Assembly (NCBI RefSeq): GCF_018129965.1 | Contig: NZ_JAFCKW010000002.1 | Span: 496,001-560,000, forward strand | Direction of reading: 5' to 3' | DNA length: 64,000 bases | Source: Bradyrhizobium diazoefficiens | Lineage (GTDB): Bacteria; Pseudomonadota; Alphaproteobacteria; Rhizobiales; Xanthobacteraceae | In this document: positions 10,128 through 19,225 of the stretch, piece by piece | Layout of the letters: every line of letters begins with the position of its first letter | How positions within the stretch are numbered: position 1 is the first letter of the stretch | Made by a program: the position numbers and the translations under genes | The notes under the pieces: model-generated | Told to the model about the DNA's origin: nothing | Seen by the model: the letters and a program-made list of their open reading frames with translations, nothing else | Databases searched by the model: none

Positions 10128-10580
10128 ATGCCAGCGTTCGTGACTTTCGGGCGGATCCTGTTCGCCGTGCTGTTCATCTACACGGGCGCGACCAAGCTCT
10201 TTGCCATCCAGGCGACCGCCGATTTCATCGCCACCAAGGTCGTGGTGCCCGACGCCATTGCGCCCTATGCCAAGCAGATCGAGACGGCGACAGCGATGAC
10301 CACGTCGCAACTGCTGGCGATCGCAGTGAGCGGCCTCGAGATCATCGCGGGGCTGATGATCGCGCTCAACTTCGGCGCGCGCTTTTTCGCGTTGTTGATG
10401 ATCGTCTATGTCGCGGTCGCGACCGTGCTGTTCTCCGATTTCTGGAACCAGACGCCGCCCGACAATGCCAAGGTGCTGGTCGACGCGCTGAAGAACCTCT
10501 CGATCATCGGCGCGCTGTTCATGATCATGGGCTATGGCCGCACCACGCGCTCGGCGGAGACCGCCTACGGCGACGTGTAG
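10128..10580 (+). CDS. DoxX-family integral membrane protein
   Basis: 150 residues with four hydrophobic segments: a first span FGRILFAVLFIYTGATKL near residues 4-22, then spans near 62-80, 84-104 and 122-140. The opening motif with a Gly and a basic residue at the end of the first span is typical of DoxX. Members are inner-membrane proteins of mostly unknown role, some linked to thiosulfate oxidation or oxidative stress. The ATG at 10128 is the first in frame. Its 3' end overlaps the 3' end of the opposing small gene by 16 bases. Confidence 0.8.
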   Translation: MPAFVTFGRILFAVLFIYTGATKLFAIQATADFIATKVVVPDAIAPYAKQIETATAMTTSQLLAIAVSGLEIIAGLMIALNFGARFFALLMIVYVAVATVLFSDFWNQTPPDNAKVLVDALKNLSIIGALFMIMGYGRTTRSAETAYGDV

Positions 10581-10777
10581 CCTGCGGCCTGGCCGCTGAC
10601 GTCGCAGTTCGCGCGAAGCAGGGCAGCCTTGGCTTCGTAGGATTTCGCCAGCGTCATGAGCTGATCAACCAGCTGATCTTCAGGGACTGACGTCGCGAGC
10701 TGACGGCAGTGGCGGGCGTGACCCAGCAAACGTGCGGTCTCTTCGCGGGGATGGTCGGGAACGAGGATATGGGACAT
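10565..10777 (-). CDS. Small conserved hypothetical protein (70 aa)
   Basis: I chose the ATG at 10777 (MSHILVPDHPREETARLLG) because an AAAGGCTGG lies just upstream and the longer form adds an unlikely tail. The 70-residue product is soluble, helical and rich in Ala, Leu and charged residues (HARHCRQLATSVPEDQLVDQ, LAKSYEAKAALLRANC), with no recognised catalytic motif. The pattern of His/Cys residues and amphipathic helices resembles short uncharacterised rhizobial proteins. It converges with and slightly overlaps the DoxX gene. No function assigned. Confidence 0.6.
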   Translation of the reverse strand: MSHILVPDHPREETARLLGHARHCRQLATSVPEDQLVDQLMTLAKSYEAKAALLRANCDVSGQAAGYTSP

Positions 10778-10884
10778 TTGGCCAGCCTTTCGCAACTGAA
10801 GTCCCGGCATTTGCAATCCTAGGCGAATCCGGATGGCCCGCATTGATGCGGCTCAATCGCTTCTGTCCGGCACGACGGCCGCGC

Positions 10885-11997
10885 TCAATCCGCCGCGCGC
10901 GGTGGCGCGATCTCGCGCATCCACCTTGAAATCGTCGCGTTGCTCGCGCCATCCGTGCCGCGTTGCATGCCGAGCAGCGCGGCCTCGCGCGCGGCGCGGG
11001 GCGTGATGCCGTAGGCAGCCTTGAAGGAGCGCGTGAAATGCGCGTCGGTGCCGAGCTGCCATCGCCGCGCGACCTCGCTGATCCTGGGGCCGCGACCACC
11101 GGAATTGGCAAGGTCGAAGAAGGCGCGGTGAAGCCGGCGGCTGCGGATGTAGTCGGCGATGCCGCCGACGGGCGCGAACAGCCGGTACAGCGAGGCGCGG
11201 GACAGGCCGAAATGGGCCGCGACCGAATTGGCCGAAAGGTCCTCGCTGCCGAGATGGCTCTCGATATATTGGCGGATGCGGATCAGCGCGGGTCCCGCGG
11301 TGGTGCCGGGCTCGACATCGGAGTTCTCGATCTCGTTGCGCAGGCACGCCGCCAGCAGCGAGACCGTGCCCTCGACCACGGATTGGCATTCGTGCAGGCT
11401 CATGCGCGGGGCGAATTCGAGCAGCGCCGACAGATGCCCGGCGAGGAGCCGGGCGATCACGCTGCTGCCGGGCAGCACCAGACCATGCAGATCCTCGACC
11501 CGGAGCAGATGGTCGCCGAACAGCGGGCGCGGCACCACCAGCGTCACATTCTCGAATGCCACAGCGCGCGTTTCCAGCGTCTGGGCAAGGTCGAACACGC
11601 AGATGTCGCCGGCCCTCACGCGAGCGGGTCGCGCGCCAGCGACGCCGTCAAAGCCGCCTTTCAGATAGAGCTGCAGGATGATGTGGTCGACGCCGCTGCG
11701 CGCTACCGTCTCGGCGGTGCGACGGAATCGCTGGCCGCTGGCCCGGCTCAATCCGATCAGCACCGGTCCCATCGCATAGGAGCGGACGTCGGCGCGGAAT
11801 GGGCCGGGCTCGCCCTGCGCGAGCTCGTCGACGTCGAACAGCGTCGCGACAGCCTCGCGCCAGATCGCGACGTTGGTCTCGGTGTCCATCTGGTCGGCCG
11901 AGAAACCGAAGCTCGGCAATTGGTAGGAAACCGCGGCAGCTTCGCCGTTCAATCCGGTGAGCCGGGCCGGGCCGTTCTTGGCAGGGTCGTTGGTCAT
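10885..11997 (-). CDS. AraC-family transcriptional regulator divergent from the autotransporter
   Basis: 370 residues. The N-terminal part has the AraC-binding-domain-like pattern of the group with a cupin-style effector region (FRADVRSYAMGPVLIGLSR, VRAGDICVFDLAQTLETRA). The C-terminal two-helix-turn-helix unit lies at about residues 240-345: LSANSVAAHFGLSRASLYRLF is the first and ISEVARRWQLGTDAHFTRSF with FKAAYGITPRAARE the second. The gene diverges from the large autotransporter with 334 bases between, so control of that gene is a reasonable inference. The effector is unknown. Confidence 0.88.
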   Translation of the reverse strand: MTNDPAKNGPARLTGLNGEAAAVSYQLPSFGFSADQMDTETNVAIWREAVATLFDVDELAQGEPGPFRADVRSYAMGPVLIGLSRASGQRFRRTAETVARSGVDHIILQLYLKGGFDGVAGARPARVRAGDICVFDLAQTLETRAVAFENVTLVVPRPLFGDHLLRVEDLHGLVLPGSSVIARLLAGHLSALLEFAPRMSLHECQSVVEGTVSLLAACLRNEIENSDVEPGTTAGPALIRIRQYIESHLGSEDLSANSVAAHFGLSRASLYRLFAPVGGIADYIRSRRLHRAFFDLANSGGRGPRISEVARRWQLGTDAHFTRSFKAAYGITPRAAREAALLGMQRGTDGASNATISRWMREIAPPRAAD

Positions 11998-12331
11998 GGC
12001 GGCGGTCGGTTATTCTCGGTCGTGGTGGTGAGCCGGCGGTGCCGCTGAACCGGCTCTCCAGGTATCCCCTTGGGTGAATGAGACCGGTCACTGGGGGTGC
12101 CCAGGTACCCAGCGAAACCGGCCCTCGTGTGGGTATAGGACGGTCTCCGGTCAAACGAAAGTGGCCAGGAGACCGCGCGGCCGCGCTGGCCGACAGTCGG
12201 CCAGCCCCTCTGTTTTGCGCTTTTGTCTCAACCTCTTGATGCCCCGTCCCTGGCGCCGCCGGTCGTATTGACCCTGTGCCGCCAACACTCGAATAGCGCC
12301 ACGGGCGACGGGAGACCGGGCCCGGGACGTC
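11998..12331. promoter_or_regulatory. Intergenic region between AraC regulator and autotransporter
   Basis: No gene is supported in these 334 bases. There is a perfect hairpin CTGGCCGA-CAG-TCGGCCAG at 12186-12204, followed by a pyrimidine-rich stretch ending TGTTTT. Two copies of CCAGGTA lie at 12057-12063 and 12100-12106, 43 bases apart, close to the AraC start. They could be binding sites of the regulator, and the hairpin could be a leader structure of the autotransporter transcript. Both roles are inference. Confidence 0.4.
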
Positions 12332-14812
12332 ATGATGATGTCGAAGTCGAGGTTAAGGGCTGGAATGCTGGTGCGTGGTGAACTCGGCTCGGGCTTACAG
12401 AGCCGGGCAGTTGGATTGGTGCGGTCAATCGGCCGCTGGCTCGGGACTTCGGCTCTGGTGACGGCGGCGCTGGTCGGAACGGTCGGGCGCGCCGATGCGG
12501 TCGATGCCGACTGGCTCAACAATCCGTCGTCCGGCAATTATCTGACTGCAGGGAACTGGACCGGCGGCGTCGCGCCGAATGGAACGGCGACATTCGGAAC
12601 GTCCTCCATCACCGACCTGACGATCGGAAGTTCGCGCTCGGTGAACGCCTGGGTCTTCAGTCCCGGCGCGAGCGATTACACGATCACCGTGGGCGGCGAG
12701 GCGGTACTCCAGTTCTTCGGCGACGGCATCATCGTCAACGGCGGCAGCGTCGTGCTCAATGTCAATTCGAGTTTCGCCCGCTTCGCCAACAGCAGCAACG
12801 CCGGCACCGCCACGATCAACGTCAACCACGGCACGCTGACTTTCACCGAAAGCGCCTCGGCCGGCAGCGCCGTCATCAACAGCGATCGAGAGATTAATTT
12901 CTGGAACGACAGCACCGCCGGTAACGCCACCATCACCAATTCCGGTGGCAGCGTCTATTTCCGGGACAACAGCAGCGGCGGCACGGCGCGCTTCATCAAC
13001 AATGGCGATATCGACGTCTCGTACCGTACGGCTTTCAGCATCACGATGGGGTCGATCGAGGGCTCAGGCACGATCTATCTCGGCTCGACGAACCTCGAGG
13101 TCGGCGGCAACAATCTCACCACCACCTATTCGGGCGTCTTGCGGGACGGCGGCATGGGCGAGGGCGACGGCGGCTCTCTGACCAAGGTCGGGACAGGTAC
13201 TCTCCAGCTGACCGGAACGAGCACCTACACCGGCGACACCGTGGTGGCCGGCGGCGTGCTCGACGTCGAGGGCGCGCTCAACGGCACGTCGTCCGCGACC
13301 GTGCAGTCGGGCGCGACCTTGATGGGCGCCGGCAGCATCGTCTCGCCGTTCGTGTCGGTCGAGAGCGGCGGCACGCTGGCGCCCGGCAATGGCAGCGCCG
13401 GCTCGGTGCTGTCGATCGATGGCAGTCTCGCCTTCGCCTCCGGCGCATATTACCTGGTGCAGGTCAGCCCGTCGGCCGCCGCGTCCACCACGGTCACGGG
13501 CACTGCCGATCTCGGCGGCGCGACGGTACAGGCCGTGTTCGCGCCTGGCAGCTACGTCTCGAAGACCTACACGATCCTGAGCGCTGCCGGCGGCGTCTCA
13601 GGGACCTTTGCATCCGGCATCGTCAATACGGGCCTGCCGTCGAACGTCCACAGCTCGCTGAGCTATGACGCCAACAACGTCTATCTCAACCTTGCGCTCG
13701 ATTTCGCGATCGCTCCCAACCTCAACATCAACCAGCGCAATGTCGGCAACGGGCTGACGAACTCCTTCAACCGCAACGGCGGCATTCCGGGCGTCTATGC
13801 GTCCTTGTCGGCCGGTGGATTGACGCTGGCCTCAGGCGAACTCGCCACGCGCCTGCAGCAGACGACGTTCGAGGCAATGGGGCAGTTCGTCGGACTTTTG
13901 GCCGACCGCGACCTGCCGGACTGTGTCGCTGCCGACAAGCGCGGCAAGCCGCTGCCATGCCCGGCACGCTGGAGCGTTTGGGCGTCCGGTTTCGGCGGGT
14001 CGCAGACGAGCAGCGGAAACACCGCGCTCGGATCGCATGATGCGACGAGCCGGGTGGCTGGGACCGCCGTCGGGGCCGATTACCGGTTCTCGGCCGATAC
14101 GCTAGCCGGCTTTGCGCTGGCCGGCGGCGGGACCAATTTCAGTGTGGACGGTCTTGGCAGCGGCCGGTCAGACCTATTCCAGGCCGGCGCCTATCTGCGC
14201 CATGTCAGGGGGCCGGTCTATCTCTCGGCCGTGCTGGCCTATGGCTGGCAGGACGTCACCACCGATCGGACCGTGACCATCTCGGGGATGGATCGCCTGC
14301 GGGCCCAGTTCCGCGCCAACGCATGGTCGGGCCGCGCCGAGAGCGGCTACCGTTTCGCTCTGCCGGCGCTGGACGGGGTCGGCATGACGCCCTATGCGGC
14401 GGGCCAGTTCACGACCGTCGCCCTGCCGTCCTACGCGGAAGCCGTGCTGGGGGGCAGCAACGCCTTTGCTTTGAACTATGACGGCAAGACCGTAACTGAT
14501 GCGCGGGCAGAGCTCGGCGTTCGCACCGACAAGGTGTTTGCCGCCGGCAACGGCGACCTCACCCTGCGCGGACGGCTCGCCTGGCAGCATGATTTCAATC
14601 CGAACCGGACCATCTCCGCGACATTTCAGGCGCTCCCGGATGCGAGCTTTGTCGTCAATGGCGCGGCACAGGCGTCAGACGCCGCGCTGGTCACCGCTTC
14701 GCTGCAGCAGACCTGGCGCAACGGCTGGTCCGCCGCGGCGAGTTTCGACGGCGCGTTCTCCAACGTGACGCGCGGCTATGCCGGCAAGGGCGTGCTGCGC
14801 TACGCGTGGTGA
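12332..14812 (+). CDS. Type V autotransporter with passenger repeats and outer-membrane beta-barrel
   Basis: 826 residues. A long signal region (about residues 1-54) has a basic start and a hydrophobic core (LGTSALVTAALVGTVGRADA), as in extended autotransporter signals. The passenger (about 55-540) is rich in Gly, Ser, Thr and Asn and has a beta-helix look. A passenger-associated repeat is visible as LTKVGTGTLQLTGTSTYTGD near residue 290 and GGTLAPGNGSAGSVLSIDGS near 345. The last 280 residues or so form the barrel (WSVWASGFGGSQTSSGNT onward) and end in the aromatic residue W (VLRYAW), as outer-membrane proteins do. There is no protease or lipase triad that I can identify, so the role is likely adhesion or surface structure. 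Confidence 0.9.
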   Translation: MMMSKSRLRAGMLVRGELGSGLQSRAVGLVRSIGRWLGTSALVTAALVGTVGRADAVDADWLNNPSSGNYLTAGNWTGGVAPNGTATFGTSSITDLTIGSSRSVNAWVFSPGASDYTITVGGEAVLQFFGDGIIVNGGSVVLNVNSSFARFANSSNAGTATINVNHGTLTFTESASAGSAVINSDREINFWNDSTAGNATITNSGGSVYFRDNSSGGTARFINNGDIDVSYRTAFSITMGSIEGSGTIYLGSTNLEVGGNNLTTTYSGVLRDGGMGEGDGGSLTKVGTGTLQLTGTSTYTGDTVVAGGVLDVEGALNGTSSATVQSGATLMGAGSIVSPFVSVESGGTLAPGNGSAGSVLSIDGSLAFASGAYYLVQVSPSAAASTTVTGTADLGGATVQAVFAPGSYVSKTYTILSAAGGVSGTFASGIVNTGLPSNVHSSLSYDANNVYLNLALDFAIAPNLNINQRNVGNGLTNSFNRNGGIPGVYASLSAGGLTLASGELATRLQQTTFEAMGQFVGLLADRDLPDCVAADKRGKPLPCPARWSVWASGFGGSQTSSGNTALGSHDATSRVAGTAVGADYRFSADTLAGFALAGGGTNFSVDGLGSGRSDLFQAGAYLRHVRGPVYLSAVLAYGWQDVTTDRTVTISGMDRLRAQFRANAWSGRAESGYRFALPALDGVGMTPYAAGQFTTVALPSYAEAVLGGSNAFALNYDGKTVTDARAELGVRTDKVFAAGNGDLTLRGRLAWQHDFNPNRTISATFQALPDASFVVNGAAQASDAALVTASLQQTWRNGWSAAASFDGAFSNVTRGYAGKGVLRYAW

Positions 14813-14981
14813 GTGAGCGGACGGGGCGGGGGGAGGACCGGGTTCTGAAAACCGGGCGGGCCGAGCCGGGATCCCCATGCTGATTCATGCGCTGAAAAGA
14901 GCGGGCTCTTTGCTCCGCTAATCAACGTGTTGAATGCCGGTATTTAAATGCCGGTACTGTGCATGGGGTTGTTTTCGAAGT

Positions 14982-15545
14982 TTAGCCGGAGGCTCTCGCC
15001 GATCGCCACGGGGTGACGGTCACACCATGGGCGGCATCGAGCACATACGGCGTGCCCGGCGTCATCCCATGCGATGCCAGGACCTCATGCGGCGTCCGTT
15101 CCGGCACGCCGACGAAGCATCCGTCGCCGCCGGGCAGCCTGACGCGCGGAGCCTCCGACAGCCAGAACGTATCGTAGCGGTCCATGAACATGTCGAACAC
15201 GACGGGGCCGCCGATAATGGCGACGGTTCCGGATGCGACGCCGGCGAAGGCGCAGGCCTGCTCGAAACTCACATGCTCCGGATTCCACAACGTCGCATTC
15301 GGCATCTCGGGATCGACCGTGAGCGCCTTGATCTTGCGGGTCAGGATCAGCCGCTTGCGCATCGGCGAATTCGGCTGCTGCTCGTGCGAGTAGCGGCCGT
15401 GCACGATCAGCGCGACGCGATCGAGCGCCTGTTCGAAGAACAGCTTGTCGCCTTCGAACTTCAGGCTATCGGGCATGACGTGGTCCGCGTCGGCGAGCAT
15501 GCCGTCCGCGGAGACGATGACGTAACCTTCGAACTGGAAAGACAA
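14982..15545 (-). CDS. Dihydrofolate reductase-like protein
   Basis: 187 residues if translation starts at the TTG at 15545 (SFQFEGYVIVSADGMLAD); no ATG or GTG is available in frame near the domain start, and this TTG is five bases after the preceding gene's stop. Features of the DHFR fold: GYVIVSADGMLAD at the N-terminus, then a region with LILTRK and GTVAIIGGPVVFDMFMDR (the conserved IGG and following helix). The usual DHFR active-site segment is only partly recognisable, so this may be one of the DHFR-like proteins of unknown substrate rather than folA. It is co-transcribed with the polysaccharide deacetylase gene upstream. Confidence 0.68.
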   Translation of the reverse strand: MSFQFEGYVIVSADGMLADADHVMPDSLKFEGDKLFFEQALDRVALIVHGRYSHEQQPNSPMRKRLILTRKIKALTVDPEMPNATLWNPEHVSFEQACAFAGVASGTVAIIGGPVVFDMFMDRYDTFWLSEAPRVRLPGGDGCFVGVPERTPHEVLASHGMTPGTPYVLDAAHGVTVTPWRSARASG

Positions 15546-15550
15546 GGCGG

Positions 15551-16534
15551 CTATTCTGAAACTGTGGTGACGACGCTGTTGACGGGCCGGCTGCTCACCG
15601 TCGGCAGCTTGATGTCCTTGAGCAGTTCCTGGTCGTACTCGGGAAGCGAGGACGCCGGGAATTTGGCGCGCATCGCCACCACCTTGTAGCCGCCGGCCTT
15701 CAGGCGCTTGAGCAGTTCGGGCAGCGCTTCGGCGGTGTGCTTCTGGAAGTCGTGCATCAGGATGATGCCCTTGCCCTTGCTCTCGAGCTTCTTCATCACG
15801 GTCTCGACCACCTTCTCCGGCTTGGACGCCTTGAAGTCGAAGGAGTCGATGTCGCAGGAGAAGATCGCCGTGTTGCGGTTGCCGAGATAGGTGACCATCT
15901 CCGGCGGATGCTGCAGCGCCGGGAAGCGGAAGAACGGCGAGGGCGAGATGCCGCCGAGCGCCCACTTCACCGCGGACAGGCCCTTCTCGATCTCGTCCTT
16001 GCGCTGCGCTTCGGTGAGCTTCTTGTTGTTGAGGTTGGCATGCGACCAGGTGTGGGTGCCGACGGTGTGGCCGGCCGCATAGACCTGCTTGAGGATCTCC
16101 GGCTCGTAGGTGGCATGCTTGCCGATCGAGAAGAAGATGCCGGTGGTGCATTCGTCGGCGAGCGCCTTTAGCACGGCCGGCGTGTTCTTCGGCCACGGGC
16201 CGTCGTCGAAGGTCAGCACCACCTCCTTGTCACGCAGGAAGTCGAGCTCCTTGAAGTGCTCGAATCCAAAGCCCGGACCGCCGGTGGTATCGATCTCGAC
16301 GGTGCGGGCGACCCCGAGTGCACCTTGCGTATTGCAGGCGGCACGGGCGGGCTGCGGCGCCTGTTGAGGCGGGGGCGGATTGACGAAGGCGGGCTGCGCG
16401 GCGGTGGCAGCCGCCGGCGCTGCAGCCGCAGTCGTCGCGGCCGCAGCCTTTGCGGCCGGGGTCTGCGACCACGCTGCGCCCGTCAGCGCCACGGAGATCG
16501 CACTTGCCAAAATCAGTCCTGCCGCCACACGCAT
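15551..16534 (-). CDS. Secreted polysaccharide deacetylase (NodB homology domain)
   Basis: 327 residues from the ATG at 16534 (MRVAAGLILASAISVALTG), with a signal peptide cleaved near AWSQ. An Ala/Pro-rich linker of about 45 residues follows. The NodB domain covers about residues 105-300: motif 1 TFDDGPWPKNT (catalytic Asp pair), motif 2 HTWSHANL (metal His residues), then FFRFPAL and ILMHDFQ. These fit a metal-dependent carbohydrate esterase 4. Likely substrates are N-acetylated cell-wall or surface glycans, since nodulation genes are absent. An earlier in-frame start adds a tail with no signal-peptide features. Confidence 0.88.
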   Translation of the reverse strand: MRVAAGLILASAISVALTGAAWSQTPAAKAAAATTAAAAPAAATAAQPAFVNPPPPQQAPQPARAACNTQGALGVARTVEIDTTGGPGFGFEHFKELDFLRDKEVVLTFDDGPWPKNTPAVLKALADECTTGIFFSIGKHATYEPEILKQVYAAGHTVGTHTWSHANLNNKKLTEAQRKDEIEKGLSAVKWALGGISPSPFFRFPALQHPPEMVTYLGNRNTAIFSCDIDSFDFKASKPEKVVETVMKKLESKGKGIILMHDFQKHTAEALPELLKRLKAGGYKVVAMRAKFPASSLPEYDQELLKDIKLPTVSSRPVNSVVTTVSE

Positions 16535-16709
16535 GGTGTTGTCCTCGAGATTGATCCCGTTGTTCTGCCGCGGTTTTTCGCCTCCGGCAAAACCATCCTG
16601 CCCCAAATATCCTCGCGCTGATCCTAGCCTAGATGGTGGGCCATCGCCATGGCAACGGCTGTTTGGCGCTTCGCCGCAATTGTGCCCAACCGCATGGAGG
16701 CACGGCGCG

Positions 16710-17276
16710 TCAACTGTCGGCCAGAGCCCTGGCGATCGCGGTCTTGACCCGCGTGTCGGCAGGTTCAACCGCCGACGGAAAGATCTCGGCGATATAACCG
16801 TCACGCCCGATCAAATATTTGTGGAAATTCCAGCGCGGAACATCTCTCGGCCGGGCCTCGGCGGCCCATTTGTAGAAGGGATGCGCCCTGGGGCCGACCA
16901 CCACCGCCTTGGCCGCGATCGGGAAGGTAACGCCGTAATGGTGCTGTGCGGTCTCCGCGATCTCGCTGGTGCCGCCGGGCTCTTGTCCGCCGAAATCATT
17001 GGAGGGCACGCCGATCACGGTCAGCCCGCGCTCGCGAAACTGGCTCCATATCTCCTGCAGGCCTGCATATTGCGGGGTGTAGCCGCAGAGCGATGCGGTG
17101 TTGACCACGAGCAGTGGTTTGCCGGTGAAAGCGGCCAGCCGGATGTCCTCGCCTGACAATGCGGGGAAGGAAAAGGCGTAGGCCGGGATCCGGCTCATGC
17201 CGCTCTCGGCGAGCGCGCGTGTCGCGGATGCGGTCGTCGCGAGAAGCGCGGCCAGCATCGTCCTGCGGTTCATCAT
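16710..17276 (-). CDS. Glutathione peroxidase, exported, cysteine form
   Basis: About 188 residues from the tandem ATGs at 17276/17273 (MMNRRTMLAALLATTASATR). The start has an RR pair and hydrophobic stretch, suggesting export by Sec or Tat. The thioredoxin-fold peroxidase has its catalytic Cys in NTASLCGYTPQYAGLQ, where animal enzymes have selenocysteine, with the conserved Gln in FGGQEPG and Trp-Asn in PRWNFHKYL. It would reduce peroxides in the periplasm, probably using thioredoxin-like donors as bacterial Cys forms do. It is a single gene with about 90 bases to the next upstream gene. Confidence 0.88.
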   Translation of the reverse strand: MMNRRTMLAALLATTASATRALAESGMSRIPAYAFSFPALSGEDIRLAAFTGKPLLVVNTASLCGYTPQYAGLQEIWSQFRERGLTVIGVPSNDFGGQEPGGTSEIAETAQHHYGVTFPIAAKAVVVGPRAHPFYKWAAEARPRDVPRWNFHKYLIGRDGYIAEIFPSAVEPADTRVKTAIARALADS

Positions 17277-17365
17277 GACGGTGTCTCTCGAAATGACCGA
17301 GGCCACCTTACTCCGCCGCCGCGGCCCGCCTGCTCAACAACGCGTTATCGGGCGCGGCGATTTGC

Positions 17366-19015
17366 TCAGTACAGGCGGACGATGAAGTCGGTGCCTTCAC
17401 CGGTCTCGCCCTGGTTGATGCCCTGGTCGGAAATGATGATCGAGCCGCCGGAGGTCAGCATCTCGTTGATCTTCGCCATGGTGTCGGCGGGGATCGAGAC
17501 TCGATCGAGAGCCTCGGCCGGGTTGTCCGGCGTCACCACGGGCTTGGCGGCGACGGGGATCACGGCGGCGCCGCCCTTGCGGCGGGGCACGCGGCTATCG
17601 TCTTCGCGCGCAGCGGAGCGGACCGAAACGGGCAGCGACACCACCGACCAATGCAGTGCATTGGAATCGGCCTTGTCGACTTCGGCGGTAAACACATGGG
17701 TTCCAAGCGGCCGGTCACTCGCCGCGATCGTGACGGGCACCTCGAACAGCGGCGCGAAATTCTGCCGCACGTAAAGCTTGGAATCCTTGCGGCTGATGAA
17801 GACGGCGATCTGGCCGGCCCGCTTGGGCGCGTCCGGCTTTGCGGCCGGCGCGGGATCGGCCACGCGGCTCTCATCCTTCTTGGCCTCGGGTGCCGGTGCA
17901 GGCGCCGCAGCCGTCACGGCCGGGTCGGGCTTCTTCGCGGCGTCGGCCGGTTCTGTCTTGGAAGACTCGACCTTGTCGGCAGGCTTGTCGGCCTGCGTCG
18001 TCGAATCCTTCGGCGCCTCTGTGGCCTCCGCGGGCTTTGCATCTTCGGACGGTTTGGCTGCGTCGGTTGTCTCCGCGGCCCTGGTCTCGGAGGACGCCGG
18101 TGCTTCGACCTTGTCGGCTGCTGCCGCGGCTTCCGTGCCGGCCGTCGCATTGCCGATGGTCACATCGGACATCACGGTATGGCCGACCGACGAGCGCAGC
18201 TCCAGCACGCCGTCCGCGCTAGCGGTCTTCGTCTCGACGGGCATGGTCTCAACGAGCTTGGTCTCAACCGGCTTGGCTTCGGAGACCTTGGCCTGCGGCG
18301 CTCCCTTGTCAGCCTTGTCGCCAATGCTGGTCGTCGGCTCGAGGCTGGCGACAGGCTGCGGCGCCACGCGCACCGAGGCCAGCAGGGGATGCGAGAAGGT
18401 CTGCGGCGACATCTGGCCGGGCGTGACGATCACGCGCGCGCCCATCTTGGTCCAGTTCCACATCTTCACGGCAAACGCCATGGGCATGCGAATGCAGCCG
18501 TGAGAGGCCGGATAGCCCGGCAGAACGCCGGCATGCATTGCGACGCCGGACCACGTGATCCGCTGCATGTACGGCATCGGCGCGCCGCTGTAGATGTTGG
18601 AATGGTGGAATTTGTGCTTCTGGATGACGCTGAACACACCCATCGGCGTCGAATGGCCCTTCATGCCGGTCGACACCGGGGATTCCGCGAACACGCCATT
18701 GGTGTCGTAGACCGTCACCTTCTGCCGCTCGATCGAGACGACGATGACGAGCGGGCCCTGCGGCTTGGTGCCGACTTCCTTCTCTGCGACGATGTCCTTC
18801 TTGCCAGCCGCGCCGCGCTTCTGCGGCTTCTGCCGCGGGACCTCGGGATGCCGATCCTGCCGCGACGCGTAGGACCCGTCGGAATAATCCGTCCAGTAGT
18901 AAAACGCGGCGTCGGCCTGGCTTGCCGTCCCGATCGCACCGGCCACCGTCAAAATTGCGACCTGCCACAGCCTTGCCGGCGCGGCAGCAAACCGGGACCC
19001 GTTCACGCTATTCAT
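17366..19015 (-). CDS. L,D-transpeptidase (YkuD) with long Ala/Pro/Lys/Glu-rich linker
   Basis: 549 residues from the ATG at 19015; an in-frame ATG at 19030 is possible. A signal peptide ends near ASQADA. The YkuD domain follows at about residues 85-215, with catalytic motif SHGCIRMPMAFAVKMWN (Cys nucleophile, His before). After it comes a low-complexity region of some 170 residues dominated by Ala, Glu, Lys, Pro and Thr (for example TEAPKDSTTQADKPADKVES). A C-terminal part of about 160 residues (AGQIAVFISRKDSKLYVRQN onward, ending DFIVRLY) resembles a second, degenerate YkuD-like unit without the Cys. It should crosslink peptidoglycan or attach proteins in the periplasm. Confidence 0.87.
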   Translation of the reverse strand: MNSVNGSRFAAAPARLWQVAILTVAGAIGTASQADAAFYYWTDYSDGSYASRQDRHPEVPRQKPQKRGAAGKKDIVAEKEVGTKPQGPLVIVVSIERQKVTVYDTNGVFAESPVSTGMKGHSTPMGVFSVIQKHKFHHSNIYSGAPMPYMQRITWSGVAMHAGVLPGYPASHGCIRMPMAFAVKMWNWTKMGARVIVTPGQMSPQTFSHPLLASVRVAPQPVASLEPTTSIGDKADKGAPQAKVSEAKPVETKLVETMPVETKTASADGVLELRSSVGHTVMSDVTIGNATAGTEAAAAADKVEAPASSETRAAETTDAAKPSEDAKPAEATEAPKDSTTQADKPADKVESSKTEPADAAKKPDPAVTAAAPAPAPEAKKDESRVADPAPAAKPDAPKRAGQIAVFISRKDSKLYVRQNFAPLFEVPVTIAASDRPLGTHVFTAEVDKADSNALHWSVVSLPVSVRSAAREDDSRVPRRKGGAAVIPVAAKPVVTPDNPAEALDRVSIPADTMAKINEMLTSGGSIIISDQGINQGETGEGTDFIVRLY

Positions 19016-19225
19016 TGCTCGAATCCACAATCCAAATCAGAAGTTAGTGTCGCAGAGCGGATACGCGTTCACCAGCAGGGCGGTTCGGCCGTGGGCCACT
19101 TTTGTCCAAGCCGTAGCAAAAAAGCCTCACAGAGCGGTAAACGGCGGCTGCCTTTCGGGCACCTGTCGTCTTCCTGTCGGGCTGTCGCGTTCCTACATTG
19201 CGGGAACTCGTTACCGGAGAACTTC

